A stretch of DNA of 64,000 bases, from assembly GCA_937884485.1 (NCBI GenBank), contig CALGCG010000127.1, positions 1-64,000 on the forward strand, in the 5' to 3' direction. Both the position numbers and the translations under genes were made by a program. Under the pieces are notes generated by a model. The model searched no databases. It saw only the letters and a list, made by a program, of their open reading frames with translations, and was not told the origin of the DNA. Source of the stretch: an uncultured Bacteroidales bacterium (lineage in GTDB: Bacteria; Bacteroidota; Bacteroidia; Bacteroidales; P3). How positions within the stretch are numbered: the first letter of the stretch is position 1; every line of letters starts with the position of its first letter. Shown one piece after another: positions 17,446 to 25,848 of the stretch.

Positions 17446-18302
17446 ACTCTGGGTATTATAAGTGTTATATATGCAAATGCAAACGGCATGATGATAAGCA
17501 GGCTGTCAAAACGGTCGAGGAAACCGCCATGACCGGGCATGATATTGCCGCTATCCTTCACTCCAACGGAACGTTTAAGCATACTCTCCACAAGGTCGCC
17601 AAGGGTGTCAACCACACTGCAAATCAATCCAAGTGCCAACCAGTGGTACCATGCCACGGCAGGCTGTATCCATGGGCCGACGAAAACCGCCAACAGGATG
17701 GTCACCAGCACACCGAAAACAGTGCCTTCCCATGTCTTTCCCGGAGAATGGCGCTCCCACATCTTGTGCTTGCCGAAGAGCGAACCGCCGATGTAGGCGG
17801 CCGAGTCATTTACCCACACCATTACAATCAGCATCAGCACCACACGGGCTCCCACATCGGGAACAAGCGCGGCCATAAGGCTCAACGGAAGAGCGATATA
17901 AAGCATCGGCACCATAGTGTAGGCGGCATCACGGAAAGGCTGGTCACTCTTTGTCCACAACTGCACAATGGCCGACAAGGCAAAAGCACAGGGGAAGAGC
18001 ACAAAACCCGCCAGCATCAGCGTGAAGCCTCCAAGGGTGTTGCTCAACATGGGTGACACCACAAGCATGGCAAAGGTCGCCAGGCAATAAAGCACTGCCA
18101 ACGGAATACAGGCTTTGGACCCCTGGGTCTTGACCATGCGGAAGAACTCAAACGTACCTCCCAGCATGACAAAACACAGAAAGACAGAAAAAATCGCCAA
18201 TCCCGCCACAGCGTTTTTAAGCAGGTATCCGCTCAGCAGAGAGCCGAGGAACAGCACAGCGTAGACAACAGCGCTGGCGGTACGTATCCAAAATGTTTTC
18301 AT
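17442..18302 (-). CDS. cdsA: Phosphatidate cytidylyltransferase (CDP-diglyceride synthase)
   Basis: Converts phosphatidic acid and CTP into CDP-diacylglycerol, the precursor for all phospholipids. 286 residues, about eight membrane helices, and the C-terminal signature KRSVGVKDSGNIMPGHGGFLDRFDS with the catalytic Asp residues. Its start overlaps the ftsH stop by 4 bases and its end overlaps psd, so all three are translationally coupled. Confidence 0.93.
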   Translation of the reverse strand: MKTFWIRTASAVVYAVLFLGSLLSGYLLKNAVAGLAIFSVFLCFVMLGGTFEFFRMVKTQGSKACIPLAVLYCLATFAMLVVSPMLSNTLGGFTLMLAGFVLFPCAFALSAIVQLWTKSDQPFRDAAYTMVPMLYIALPLSLMAALVPDVGARVVLMLIVMVWVNDSAAYIGGSLFGKHKMWERHSPGKTWEGTVFGVLVTILLAVFVGPWIQPAVAWYHWLALGLICSVVDTLGDLVESMLKRSVGVKDSGNIMPGHGGFLDRFDSLLIIMPFAFAYITLIIPRV

Positions 18303-20341
18303 ATCAATTCATTTTTATTGTCGGTCGAGTCTGTTTGCTCCGGTAACTCCGGCTGTTCAGGGGTTTTCTCCTCAATAGCCGGCGTCTCCCACGGACGCGG
18401 ACCATAGATGCGTTCCAGGTCTTCTCGGAAGAGCACCTCTTTTTCATAGAGCTGCGCGGCCAGCTCGTCGAGCTGCTCGCGGTGCGAGGTAAGGAGTTCT
18501 TTAGCCTTGCTGTAGGCCTCTTCCACCATGCGGCGCACCTCGCGGTCGATGGTCTCGGCGGTCTTCTCGCTGAAGGGCTTGGTGAGGCCGTAGTCGTTCT
18601 GGCCCGTGGAGTCGTAGAAGCTGATGTTACCCACCTCGGGACTCATGCCGTAGTAGGTCACCAGGGCCTGGGCCATCTTGGTGGCGCGCTCGATGTCGTT
18701 GAGGGCGCCAGTGCTGATCTTGCCGTAGACAATCTCCTCCGAGGCACGGCCTGCCATGAGCGAGGTCATCTCGTCGAACATCTGCTCGTAGGTGGTAATC
18801 TGGCGCTCCTCCGGCAGGTACCAGGCGGCACCGAGGGCTTTGCCTCGCGGCACAATGGTCACCTTCACCAGAGGGTTGGCCCAACGCAGCAGCCAGCTCA
18901 CCGAGGCATGACCGCTCTCGTGGTAGGCGATGGTGTGCTTCTCCTGGTCGCTGAGCACCTTGGTGCGCTTCTCCAAGCCGCCGACGATACGGTCGACGGC
19001 ATCCAGGAAGTCCTGTTTGTCAATCTGTTTCTTATTCTTGCGGGCAGCACAGAGGGCAGCCTCGTTGCACACATTGGCGATGTCGGCGCCCGAGAAGCCC
19101 GGGGTCTGCTTGGCCAGGAAATCCCTGTCCACAAAACCTTCCGAGCCTTCTTTGTTGTTCAGTTTCAGATTCTTCATATGGACAGCGAAGATAGCCTTGC
19201 GCTCTTCGATGTCGGGCAACTCGACGTAGATCTGGCGGTCAAAACGGCCGGCACGCATCAGCGCCTTGTCCAGCACGTCGGCACGGTTGGTGGCGGCAAG
19301 TACTATGACATTCGTGGTGCTGGAGAAACCGTCCATCTCCGTAAGCAACTGGTTCAGCGTGTTCTCGCGCTCGTCGTTGCCGCCGGTGAACCCACGGCCG
19401 CCACGGGCGCGTCCCACGGCGTCAATCTCGTCGATGAACACTATGCAGGGCGATTTCTTCTTGGCCTCCTCGAACAATCCGCGTACTCGCGAAGCACCCA
19501 CGCCGACGAACATCTCCACAAAATCGGAGCCGCTCATCGAGAAGAAGGGCACTCCAGCCTCGCCGGCCACAGCCTTGGCCAGTAGGGTCTTACCTGTACC
19601 CGGAGGGCCAACCAGCAGCACACCCTTGGGTATCTTGCCGCCGAGCTCGGTATAGTGCTTGGGATTCTTCAGGAAGTCCACAACCTCCATCACCTCCTCT
19701 TTGGCACCGGCCAGGCCGGCCACATCCTTGAAGGTGACGTTGACCTGCTTGGTGGCGTCATATTGCTTCGCATTACTGCGGCCGAAACCGAACATGCCGC
19801 CCAGACCGCCGCCGTCGCCTCCCATCTGCCTGCGGGCCACAGCGCTGAAGCCCCAGAACATCAGTATCATCAGCAGCAGCGGGCCAAACCATACCAGCAA
19901 CTCGCGCCATGCACTGGAGCGTGTCTCGGGTTTATAGCTGATGTGTTCGCCAGTCTTTGCCTCTATAATGGCCAGTTCCCTGTCGAAGTGGTCGAGGCTG
20001 CCGATATTGTAGGTATACAGACCTGCCGGGGCCTCGCCGCCCGTCACGTTCGTTTGCTTCAATTCTTTGAAGAATTCCGGCTTGGCCTTGATGCACTCCG
20101 GCTTGATGCGGATTTCGGCAACTTCTTCATTTATAACCGTTATACTCTCGTAGTCATGGTTTTCGAGGACGAGAGCCAACTTGTCCCACTCAATGGGCAC
20201 CTTCGAAGACCCTCCTCCTCCAAACATGCCGAAAAGCAGGGCAATCATGATGACAATGTATATAGTATACAGCCATTTTGCACCTTTAGGCTTGTTCCCT
20301 TTGGGAGTGTTTGGGGAGGTGTTCTTAGTTTGTTTTACCAT
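18299..20341 (-). CDS. ftsH: ATP-dependent membrane zinc protease FtsH
   Basis: Degrades misassembled membrane proteins and some soluble regulators. 680 residues from the ATG at 20341 (a TTG at 20353 directly after rsfS would add four). Two membrane helices flank a periplasmic domain; the AAA module has Walker A GPPGTGKT, Walker B CIVFIDEIDAVG and the SRH arginines; the protease site is HESGH with the third zinc ligand downstream. In many bacteria FtsH also controls LPS and lipid synthesis, so its coupling to cdsA and psd is interesting. Confidence 0.96.
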   Translation of the reverse strand: MVKQTKNTSPNTPKGNKPKGAKWLYTIYIVIMIALLFGMFGGGGSSKVPIEWDKLALVLENHDYESITVINEEVAEIRIKPECIKAKPEFFKELKQTNVTGGEAPAGLYTYNIGSLDHFDRELAIIEAKTGEHISYKPETRSSAWRELLVWFGPLLLMILMFWGFSAVARRQMGGDGGGLGGMFGFGRSNAKQYDATKQVNVTFKDVAGLAGAKEEVMEVVDFLKNPKHYTELGGKIPKGVLLVGPPGTGKTLLAKAVAGEAGVPFFSMSGSDFVEMFVGVGASRVRGLFEEAKKKSPCIVFIDEIDAVGRARGGRGFTGGNDERENTLNQLLTEMDGFSSTTNVIVLAATNRADVLDKALMRAGRFDRQIYVELPDIEERKAIFAVHMKNLKLNNKEGSEGFVDRDFLAKQTPGFSGADIANVCNEAALCAARKNKKQIDKQDFLDAVDRIVGGLEKRTKVLSDQEKHTIAYHESGHASVSWLLRWANPLVKVTIVPRGKALGAAWYLPEERQITTYEQMFDEMTSLMAGRASEEIVYGKISTGALNDIERATKMAQALVTYYGMSPEVGNISFYDSTGQNDYGLTKPFSEKTAETIDREVRRMVEEAYSKAKELLTSHREQLDELAAQLYEKEVLFREDLERIYGPRPWETPAIEEKTPEQPELPEQTDSTDNKNELI

Positions 20342-20353
20342 ATTGCTGTTCAA

Positions 20354-20725
20354 TTAGTTTTTCGCACTTACTGCCACTTCCTCGCCGTCGCTCCACAGCT
20401 CGTCCAGGCGGTAGAAAGCGCGTTTCTCCTTTTGGAATATATGTATCACCACGTCGAAATAATCCATCAATATCCACTCGGCATTGTTGTAACCCTCAAT
20501 CTTGTGGGGATTGAGGCCCGTGGCCTTCTTCACCGTCTCGAACACGGCATCGCTCAACGCGCTGACATGCGACGGCACATTGCCCGAGGCGATGACAAAA
20601 TACTCGGCCGGAGCGCCAGGCACCTTCCTCAGGTCCAGTATGCGGACATCTTCGCCCTTCTTGGCGTCGAGGGCCTGGGCGGCGAGCCGTGCCAGCACTT
20701 CCGATTCTTTTTCCTTATTATTCAT
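20354..20725 (-). CDS. rsfS: Ribosome silencing factor RsfS
   Basis: Binds protein L14 on the 50S subunit and blocks subunit joining in slow growth. 123 residues with the DUF143 features LDLRKVPGAPAEYFVIASG, GYNNAEWILMDYFDVVIHIF and the Tyr-Arg-Leu-Asp-Glu-Leu-Trp ending. It sits immediately upstream of ftsH with about 12 bases between, a gene order common in Bacteroidales. Confidence 0.93.
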   Translation of the reverse strand: MNNKEKESEVLARLAAQALDAKKGEDVRILDLRKVPGAPAEYFVIASGNVPSHVSALSDAVFETVKKATGLNPHKIEGYNNAEWILMDYFDVVIHIFQKEKRAFYRLDELWSDGEEVAVSAKN

Positions 20726-20737
20726 ATTCTTTCTTTT

Positions 20738-21193
20738 TCAATTATCCTTTCTTTCCGCCACCAGTGTGCGCACTCCGTTGCTTTCCTCAATGTCCACCCT
20801 CACATAGCGCTCCGGCAGCAATTCTCCAACCTTTTCGGTCCACTCCGTGAAGCAGTAGAACCCGCTGTAGAAGTATTCCTCATAGCCAAGGTCGTAGGCT
20901 TCACCCAGGGTCTTCAACCGGTAGAAGTCGAAGTGGTAGACCGGCTCCTGTAGCGCCGCCGTCTCGCCGGCAGCCTTGCCGCGAACCGGGCGGCTATACT
21001 CGTTCACGATGGCGAACGTCGGGCTGCACACCACATCCTCCACTCCCAGCTGAGTGCATATCTCCTTTATCAGCGTGGTCTTGCCCACACCCATCGACCC
21101 GAAAAAAGCGAAAAAACGGTCGTCCGAAAAAGTTTCCAGCAATTTCCGTGCCACATCGGGCAACTGTCCTACATTGTCAAACTGTACTTTCAC
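20738..21193 (-). CDS. tsaE: tRNA threonylcarbamoyladenosine synthesis ATPase TsaE
   Basis: Partner ATPase of TsaB-TsaD in making t6A37 on ANN-reading tRNAs. About 151 residues with Walker A GSMGVGKTT, the switch region SPTFAIVNEY, HFDFYRL and FTEWTEK. Both candidate starts are GTG (21193 or 21202); I prefer 21193, giving MKVQFDNVGQ as in relatives. The longer choice would translate part of a heptamer repeat array that abuts the start. Confidence 0.9.
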   Translation of the reverse strand: MKVQFDNVGQLPDVARKLLETFSDDRFFAFFGSMGVGKTTLIKEICTQLGVEDVVCSPTFAIVNEYSRPVRGKAAGETAALQEPVYHFDFYRLKTLGEAYDLGYEEYFYSGFYCFTEWTEKVGELLPERYVRVDIEESNGVRTLVAERKDN

Positions 21194-21228
21194 ACTAAAC
21201 ACTTAACACTAAACACTTAACACTCTCA
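21194..21228. repeat. Heptamer array between tsaE and the DUF4293 gene
   Basis: On the plus strand units CACTAAA and CACTTAA alternate in a strict 7-base period (about five units). It fills nearly the whole 32-base gap and may supply the tsaE GTG start. Confidence 0.75.
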
Positions 21229-21765
21229 TCTCAGCCTGTCGGCCGCCTTCACCAGGGCTTCGTCCTTCTTGATGGCGCGCTGCGCCTGGAAGAAGAACAC
21301 CATCGATGCCAACGGTGCAAAAGCGCCGAGGTTCCATGCCACTTCGGGCTTGGCTCCGCCCATGCCGGCCGCAAGCAGGTCCGCGTAGTGGTCCACGGCC
21401 CAGAAGAACAGCAGGAAAGCATCCACCACGCTCAGGATGAACCCGAAAGCCGAAAGGCGAGCCTGCAGCGAACGGCGCTTGAACAGGAACAAGGCCGCTA
21501 TCGCCACAGCCATACACACCACCACAATGGTCACCAACGGCCATGTCTCCATGCCGGTCAGCCGCTGGCTGTACTGCGACACAGGTTCGTTCATCTGCGG
21601 AACCAGCATGGCGTCGCCACGGGCAAAGAGGTCAAGCCGCGCCTCGACGCGCTGCCCCTCGGCAGGCATATCCACAAACTGGTACTTCGCCACCGGCACC
21701 AACAGACACAGCCCCATGCAGCACGCCGCCAGGAGCAGCCATAAAGATTGAATTCTCTGTATCAT
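21226..21765 (-). CDS. DUF4293 family membrane protein
   Basis: 179 residues, four predicted membrane helices (about 7-25, 75-95, 103-123, 142-160), with the family's characteristic start MIQRIQSLWLLLA and end RAIKKDEALVKAADRLR. This family is restricted to Bacteroidota and has no known function. The strongly conserved charged C-terminus in the cytoplasm suggests a binding role. Co-transcribed with tsaE and the DoxX-like gene. Confidence 0.88.
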   Translation of the reverse strand: MIQRIQSLWLLLAACCMGLCLLVPVAKYQFVDMPAEGQRVEARLDLFARGDAMLVPQMNEPVSQYSQRLTGMETWPLVTIVVVCMAVAIAALFLFKRRSLQARLSAFGFILSVVDAFLLFFWAVDHYADLLAAGMGGAKPEVAWNLGAFAPLASMVFFFQAQRAIKKDEALVKAADRLR

Positions 21766-21772
21766 AGTCTTT

Positions 21773-22903
21773 TTATTCTTTTATTTTTAACTCCTCTGCT
21801 TTGCGGCCCTTGTCCACCACGACGGCATCCTGCACATACACGAATCCCGGGTTGCCACGCAGTATGGTCTTGATGGCCGTGGCGTCGGCGAAGAGGTAGT
21901 CCAGACCTTCCACCTGGTTGTCGTACATCCAGCCCTGGATCTCCTCCGGCAAGGCCGCCGTGAGCAGCACAATCTGCTTGCCGTTCTCTTCCGCCACCTG
22001 CTGGGCCAGTTTCACTTCCTCCACGCCCTTGGCGTCCATTTTGTCGAGCGTGTGGATGGTGACGATGATCAAACCGTCCTCGGACTGTATGAGCTCCACG
22101 GCATGGTCTTCCATCATCATGTCCATCATGCTGAACCCGTCGGCCTTGAGCTCGAAGGGCTCGTCGCTGGTGGAGTTGACGATTTCCCATTTCTCAAAGT
22201 CCTTGTACTCTGCCGGCACCTGGTCCCAGCCGCCGCTGGGGTAGTCCACCGTCACCTCTTCGCCCGACGCAATGTTCTTGAACGTCATGTGGTTCATGGC
22301 CGCGCGCTCCTCAATCATCTTGTTGCCGATCTTCCAGGGGCGGAAGTCGATGATGGGCTCGTGCTTGATGTTGTAGATGCAGAAGATGAGCATTGCCGCC
22401 ACCGAAGACACCAGGACGATGCAGTCGCGCTCGAAACGGCGCTTGCGGCGCAGGCGGCACGTGAGGAGTATCCACACCGTGGGGATGTCGAGGGCGACGT
22501 TCTTCCAGAAGGTCTCCCAGTTGGTCAGCTTCACGGCGTCGCCGAAGCAGCCGCAGTCCGTCACCTTGTTGGTGACAGCGTCGACAAACGTGGTGACCGT
22601 GAAGAAGAGCATCATCAGCGCAAGCAGCCACGCCGTCATGCGGCGGTAGGAGTTGGTGATGAGCAGCACGCCCACCACAAACTCGGCGCAAATCAGGGCG
22701 CAGGAGAGCACGCTGGCCAGCGGCAGCGCCCACTCGAAGGTGAGGCTCCCGATGCTCCAGGCGGTCATGTATTCCTGCACCTTGTAGACGGTGCCCAGCG
22801 GGTCGACACCCTTGACGAACGACGAGAAGAGGAACACCAGTCCCACCACCCATCGGCATACCACATTCAGCGTGTAGTTGAGGTTTGTATCCTTGATTTT
22901 CAT
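21773..22903 (-). CDS. BT_3928 family protein: DoxX/MauE-like membrane domain plus thioredoxin-like tail
   Basis: 376 residues. The first ~150 form four to five membrane helices resembling DoxX/MauE, with the CGCFGD motif near residue 118 that is typical of this group. After another helix (~162-182), residues ~190-376 look like a thioredoxin-type fold lacking the CxxC pair. This layout suggests handling of redox equivalents or quinones at the membrane, but no activity is established. Overlaps the DUF1599 gene by 4 bases. Confidence 0.83.
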   Translation of the reverse strand: MKIKDTNLNYTLNVVCRWVVGLVFLFSSFVKGVDPLGTVYKVQEYMTAWSIGSLTFEWALPLASVLSCALICAEFVVGVLLITNSYRRMTAWLLALMMLFFTVTTFVDAVTNKVTDCGCFGDAVKLTNWETFWKNVALDIPTVWILLTCRLRRKRRFERDCIVLVSSVAAMLIFCIYNIKHEPIIDFRPWKIGNKMIEERAAMNHMTFKNIASGEEVTVDYPSGGWDQVPAEYKDFEKWEIVNSTSDEPFELKADGFSMMDMMMEDHAVELIQSEDGLIIVTIHTLDKMDAKGVEEVKLAQQVAEENGKQIVLLTAALPEEIQGWMYDNQVEGLDYLFADATAIKTILRGNPGFVYVQDAVVVDKGRKAEELKIKE

Positions 22904-23484
22904 AATTTTATATTTTCTTCTTCAGTGAGTCTGACAAGACAAAAAAGCGAGTAGTTGACGATGTCCATGTATCCGCCCTCGACGCCCTCGCTCACCAGCG
23001 TGCGGCCCTCGTTGTCCTCTATCTGCTTGATGCGGAGGAGCTTCATCAGTATCAAGTCCACCATCGAGCTGACGCGCATCTGGCGCCAGGCCTCGCCGTA
23101 GTCGTGGTTCTTGTCCATCATCAGGTCGAGGATGCGGGTGACGTGCTTGTCGTAGAGCTTCATGGCCGCCTCCAGCGGCAACTCCATCGGCGCCGCCTCG
23201 GCCTCGCCCTCCAGCTCAATCTGTATCAGCGCCATGACGGCATAGTTCACCATAGCCACAAACTCGCCCCTCACGCCGTCGCCCACGCGGTTCTCGCCGC
23301 TCTCCTGCACACTGCGTATGCGGTTGGCCTTGATGAAAATCTGGTCCGTCAACGACGGCAGACGCAATATGCGCCACGAGGTGCCATAGTCGCGGGTCTT
23401 CTTCTCGAAGAGCGCACGGCAGGAAGCCACCTCGCTCTCCATCTCGCTCCGCGTCGTCGGTTTCGTCTGTTCATTTTTACACAT
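22900..23484 (-). CDS. DUF1599 protein (Nmad-type nucleotide-modification-associated domain)
   Basis: 194 residues with two internal copies of a helical unit, marked by RDYGTSWRILRLPSLTDQI (~33-51) and HDYGEAWRQMRVSSMVDLI (~129-147). The repeated DYGxxWR motif defines DUF1599, which is linked by comparative work to nucleotide metabolism or modification. Function in Bacteroidales is unknown. It heads the eleven-gene minus-strand cluster and has a two-box promoter 10 bases upstream of its ATG, which would leave almost no leader. Confidence 0.85.
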   Translation of the reverse strand: MCKNEQTKPTTRSEMESEVASCRALFEKKTRDYGTSWRILRLPSLTDQIFIKANRIRSVQESGENRVGDGVRGEFVAMVNYAVMALIQIELEGEAEAAPMELPLEAAMKLYDKHVTRILDLMMDKNHDYGEAWRQMRVSSMVDLILMKLLRIKQIEDNEGRTLVSEGVEGGYMDIVNYSLFCLVRLTEEENIKL

Positions 23485-23494
23485 AACCTACTAA

Positions 23495-23521
23495 AAACGC
23501 CTCCTGTCTACTTTTATTGTA
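23495..23521 (-). promoter_or_regulatory. Two-box (ECF-like) promoter motif for the DUF1599-to-FKBP cluster
   Basis: Minus strand: TACAATAAAAG (23521-23511), nine bases, GGCGTTT (23501-23495), then 10 bases to the ATG at 23484. Strong first box. If it is a promoter, it would drive up to eleven genes. Confidence 0.6.
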
Positions 23522-23657
23522 TAAAAAGCAAAAAAAACATCGCTTTTTTCGCCCGCCACCCACTAACGCCATGCTACCCAACGCAATACCCCTCCCCTCC
23601 CCCGGCCCGCACACCCCGCCCCCGCACAGCCTTCCCTGCGCCTTTTCCTGCAATCCT

Positions 23658-23830
23658 CTTCGCCCCCGATTCGGGACGGATTCGGCCCTTCCTATATAGT
23701 TCACATATAGTTCTTATATAGTTCTTATATGCGGTATATAGGAACTGTATAAGAACTATATGTGAACGATATAAGAACTATATAAGAACGGCCGAACAAG
23801 GGGCGAAGTCGGGGCGAAGAAGGGGCGCAG
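23658..23830. repeat. 11-base periodic palindromic element, family A copy 1
   Basis: In the 482-base divergent gap before folP. The AT-rich core has units like TTCTTATATAG on the left and ATAAGAACTAT on the right, all in an 11-base period, and the outer parts have GC-rich units such as AGGGGCGAAGT in the same phase. The arms are imperfect inverted complements around 23730. Same family at 28884 and 40750. No coding potential. Confidence 0.85.
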
Positions 23831-23866
23831 GAGAAACCGATTTCCAACGTCCTCGTCACGCGGTGG

Positions 23867-23954
23867 CAGAATAAAAGAAAGGCCGCGGCAGAAAAAAAGA
23901 AAGGCTGCGGCAGAATAAAAGAAAAGGCACGGCACAATAAAAGGGAAAGGGGTG
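23867..23954 (+). repeat. Four 22-base tandem units overlapping the folP promoter
   Basis: Units begin at 23867, 23889, 23911 and 23933 and start with CAGAATAAAAG or close variants, followed by an Ala-like AAAGGCxGCGG half. The fourth unit begins with CACAATAAAAG, the first box of the folP two-box motif. 22 bases is twice the 11-base period of the neighbouring palindrome. Confidence 0.8.
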
Positions 23955-23959
23955 CGTTA
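23933..23959 (+). promoter_or_regulatory. Two-box (ECF-like) promoter motif for folP-cdaA
   Basis: CACAATAAAAG (23933-23943), nine bases, TGCGTTA (23953-23959), then only 7 bases to the ATG at 23967. Best match in the window. A start point at the usual distance from the second box would fall on or next to the ATG. Confidence 0.65.
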
Positions 23960-23966
23960 ATAGGGC

Positions 23967-24812
23967 ATGATGAAACAACCGGAATTCACACCCTTCAGCA
24001 TCACGGTGCGCGGACGGCTGGTCACCTTCCGGCGGCCGGCGGTGATGGGCATACTGAACATCACGGCCGACTCGTTCTACGACGGAGGCCGCTACCGCGA
24101 CGCCGACGCCATGCTGGCGCAGGCCCGCAGGCTGCTGGCCGAGGGCGCCGACATCGTCGATGTGGGCGCAGCCTCGTCGCGCCCCGGCGCCGCGCTGCCG
24201 CCGCCCGAGGTGGAGGCGCAGCGCCTGAAGGAGGCCGTAGGGCTGATACGCAGCGAGTTGCCGGAGGCCATCCTCTCCGTCGACACCTGCTACAGCCTGC
24301 CTGCACGCACGGCTGTCGAGGCCGGGGCGGACATGGTCAACGACATCGGCGGCGGACAGTTCGACGAGCAGATGTTCCCGACCATCGCCGAGCTGCAAGT
24401 GCCTTATATACTGATGCATAACCGTGCCCTGCCGGAGGTCATGCAGCAGATGACGGGCTACGACGACATCGTGGCCGACCTGACGCGCTATTTTTCCGAA
24501 CGGCTCGACGCCCTCTACCGCCTGGGAGTCAAGGATGTATGGATAGACCCCGGCTTCGGTTTCGCCAAGAGCGTGGAGGAGAACTACGAGCTGCTGCACC
24601 GCCTGGACGAGCTGACCTCGCTCTTCCGCGAGCCGCTGCTCACGGCGCTGAGCCGCAAGAGCATGATATACAAGCGCCTGGGCACCACGCCCGACGAGGC
24701 GCTGACCGGCACCGTGGCCCTCGACGCCATAGCCCTGGAGAAGGGCTCGCGCCTGCTGCGCGTCCACGACCCGCGGCCCGCCGCCGAGACCGTCAAACTC
24801 CTGTTCAGTTAA
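23967..24812 (+). CDS. folP: Dihydropteroate synthase
   Basis: Joins p-aminobenzoate to dihydropterin pyrophosphate in folate synthesis; target of sulfonamides. 281 residues, TIM barrel, with MGILNITADSFYDGG (~27-41), VDVGAASSRPGA (~66-77), VNDIGGG, WIDPGFGFAKS and the C-terminal RVHDPRPAAE. Two departures: the usual TPDSF reads TADSF, and the usual GGESTRPGA loop reads GAASSRPGA. Both lie in the substrate loops. The likely start is the first of two adjacent ATGs. It is followed by cdaA, a common Bacteroidota pairing. Confidence 0.93.
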   Translation: MMKQPEFTPFSITVRGRLVTFRRPAVMGILNITADSFYDGGRYRDADAMLAQARRLLAEGADIVDVGAASSRPGAALPPPEVEAQRLKEAVGLIRSELPEAILSVDTCYSLPARTAVEAGADMVNDIGGGQFDEQMFPTIAELQVPYILMHNRALPEVMQQMTGYDDIVADLTRYFSERLDALYRLGVKDVWIDPGFGFAKSVEENYELLHRLDELTSLFREPLLTALSRKSMIYKRLGTTPDEALTGTVALDAIALEKGSRLLRVHDPRPAAETVKLLFS

Positions 24813-24858
24813 GAGCTTGTTCAGTTAAGAGTTAAGAGTTATGAGTTAAGAGTTTTTA
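24812..24858. repeat. Heptamer array between folP and cdaA
   Basis: Units AGTTAAG / AGTTATG repeat with a 7-base period (about six units, one 9-base slip) directly after the folP stop. Same class as the 21194 and 6456 arrays. Confidence 0.75.
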
Positions 24859-24886
24859 AATCAATCTACAATAAAACTGCAAAAAC

Positions 24887-25681
24887 ATGTTGACAAACGC
24901 AATCCTGGGACTGCCGCAAATCCATCTCATCGACATCATCGACGTCCTCGTCGTGGCCGTGCTGGCCTTCTACATCTACCGCATGGTGCGCGGCACCAAC
25001 GCCATGCTCATTTTCTGGGCCCTGGTGATCATCGTGGTGGCCTGGCGCGCCACAGAGATGCTGGGCATGCGCCTGCTGGGCGCCATACTGAGTTCCATCG
25101 CCGGCATCGGCCTCATCGCCCTGGTGGTCATCTTCCAGCCCGAGATACGTCGTTTCCTGCTCTTCCTCGGCACCAAGACGCAGCTCGACCAGTCGTGGAT
25201 AAAACGTTTCCAGTTCTGGAAACACAACATGCAGAACAAGCAGAGCGTCAACTATGAAGCCTACATCAACGCCTGCATGCACATGTCGCAGTCCAAGACC
25301 GGCGCCCTCATCGTTTTCAAGCGCAAGAACGAGGTGGAGGAAATCATAGGCACCGGCGAACGCATCAACGCCATGGCATCGTCGGCGCTGATCGAGGCGT
25401 TGTTCTTCAAGAACTCGCCGCTGCACGACGGCGCCGTCATAGCGCATGGCAACCAGATACTTGCCGCGCGCTGCATACTGCCCGTCACGTCGCGCCTCGA
25501 CATCGACCCCAACCTCGGCCTGCGCCACCGCTCGGCCATAGGCGTCACCGAGCAGCTGGACGTGCTCAGCGTCATCGTCAGCGAGGAGACCGGAGCCATC
25601 TCCTATGCCCTCGACGGCGAGATACACCACAATATCAGCCCCGTAGAGCTGCGCCAGGCACTGGAAAAATACGAGTGTTAG
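24887..25681 (+). CDS. cdaA: Diadenylate cyclase CdaA
   Basis: Makes the second messenger c-di-AMP from two ATP. 264 residues: three N-terminal membrane helices (~17-37, 43-60, 65-85), a short coiled linker and the DAC domain ~115-250. The catalytic DGA motif is in SPLHDGAVI and the ATP-contacting motif in LGLRHRSAIG. Adjacent to folP and probably co-transcribed. c-di-AMP commonly controls potassium balance and cell-wall stability; no effector gene is nearby. Confidence 0.95.
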   Translation: MLTNAILGLPQIHLIDIIDVLVVAVLAFYIYRMVRGTNAMLIFWALVIIVVAWRATEMLGMRLLGAILSSIAGIGLIALVVIFQPEIRRFLLFLGTKTQLDQSWIKRFQFWKHNMQNKQSVNYEAYINACMHMSQSKTGALIVFKRKNEVEEIIGTGERINAMASSALIEALFFKNSPLHDGAVIAHGNQILAARCILPVTSRLDIDPNLGLRHRSAIGVTEQLDVLSVIVSEETGAISYALDGEIHHNISPVELRQALEKYEC

Positions 25682-25736
25682 ACCCTTTGAAACAAAAGAA
25701 ATATAAAATAAATTTTTCTATTTATAAAATCTTTCC

Positions 25737-25744
25737 TATCTTTG
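25737..25744 (+). promoter_or_regulatory. Bacteroidales -7 box for the M16 protease
   Basis: TATCTTTG matches the -7 consensus. It is preceded by T-rich sequence at the -33 position (25713-25717) and leaves a leader of nearly 100 AT-rich bases before the ATG. Confidence 0.75.
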
Positions 25745-25848
25745 CACTTCAAACCTTTGTGCAAAAGGTAGGCTAAATATATACAAAACAGCCATTAAGG
25801 GGAAATAAAAACAAAAAAAATAAAACTAACAAAAAAAAACAACAAAAC

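Noticed and set aside
23658..23830. Replication origin (AT-rich repeats)
   Set aside because: No dnaA gene or DnaA-box clusters nearby, and the same element recurs at two other loci.
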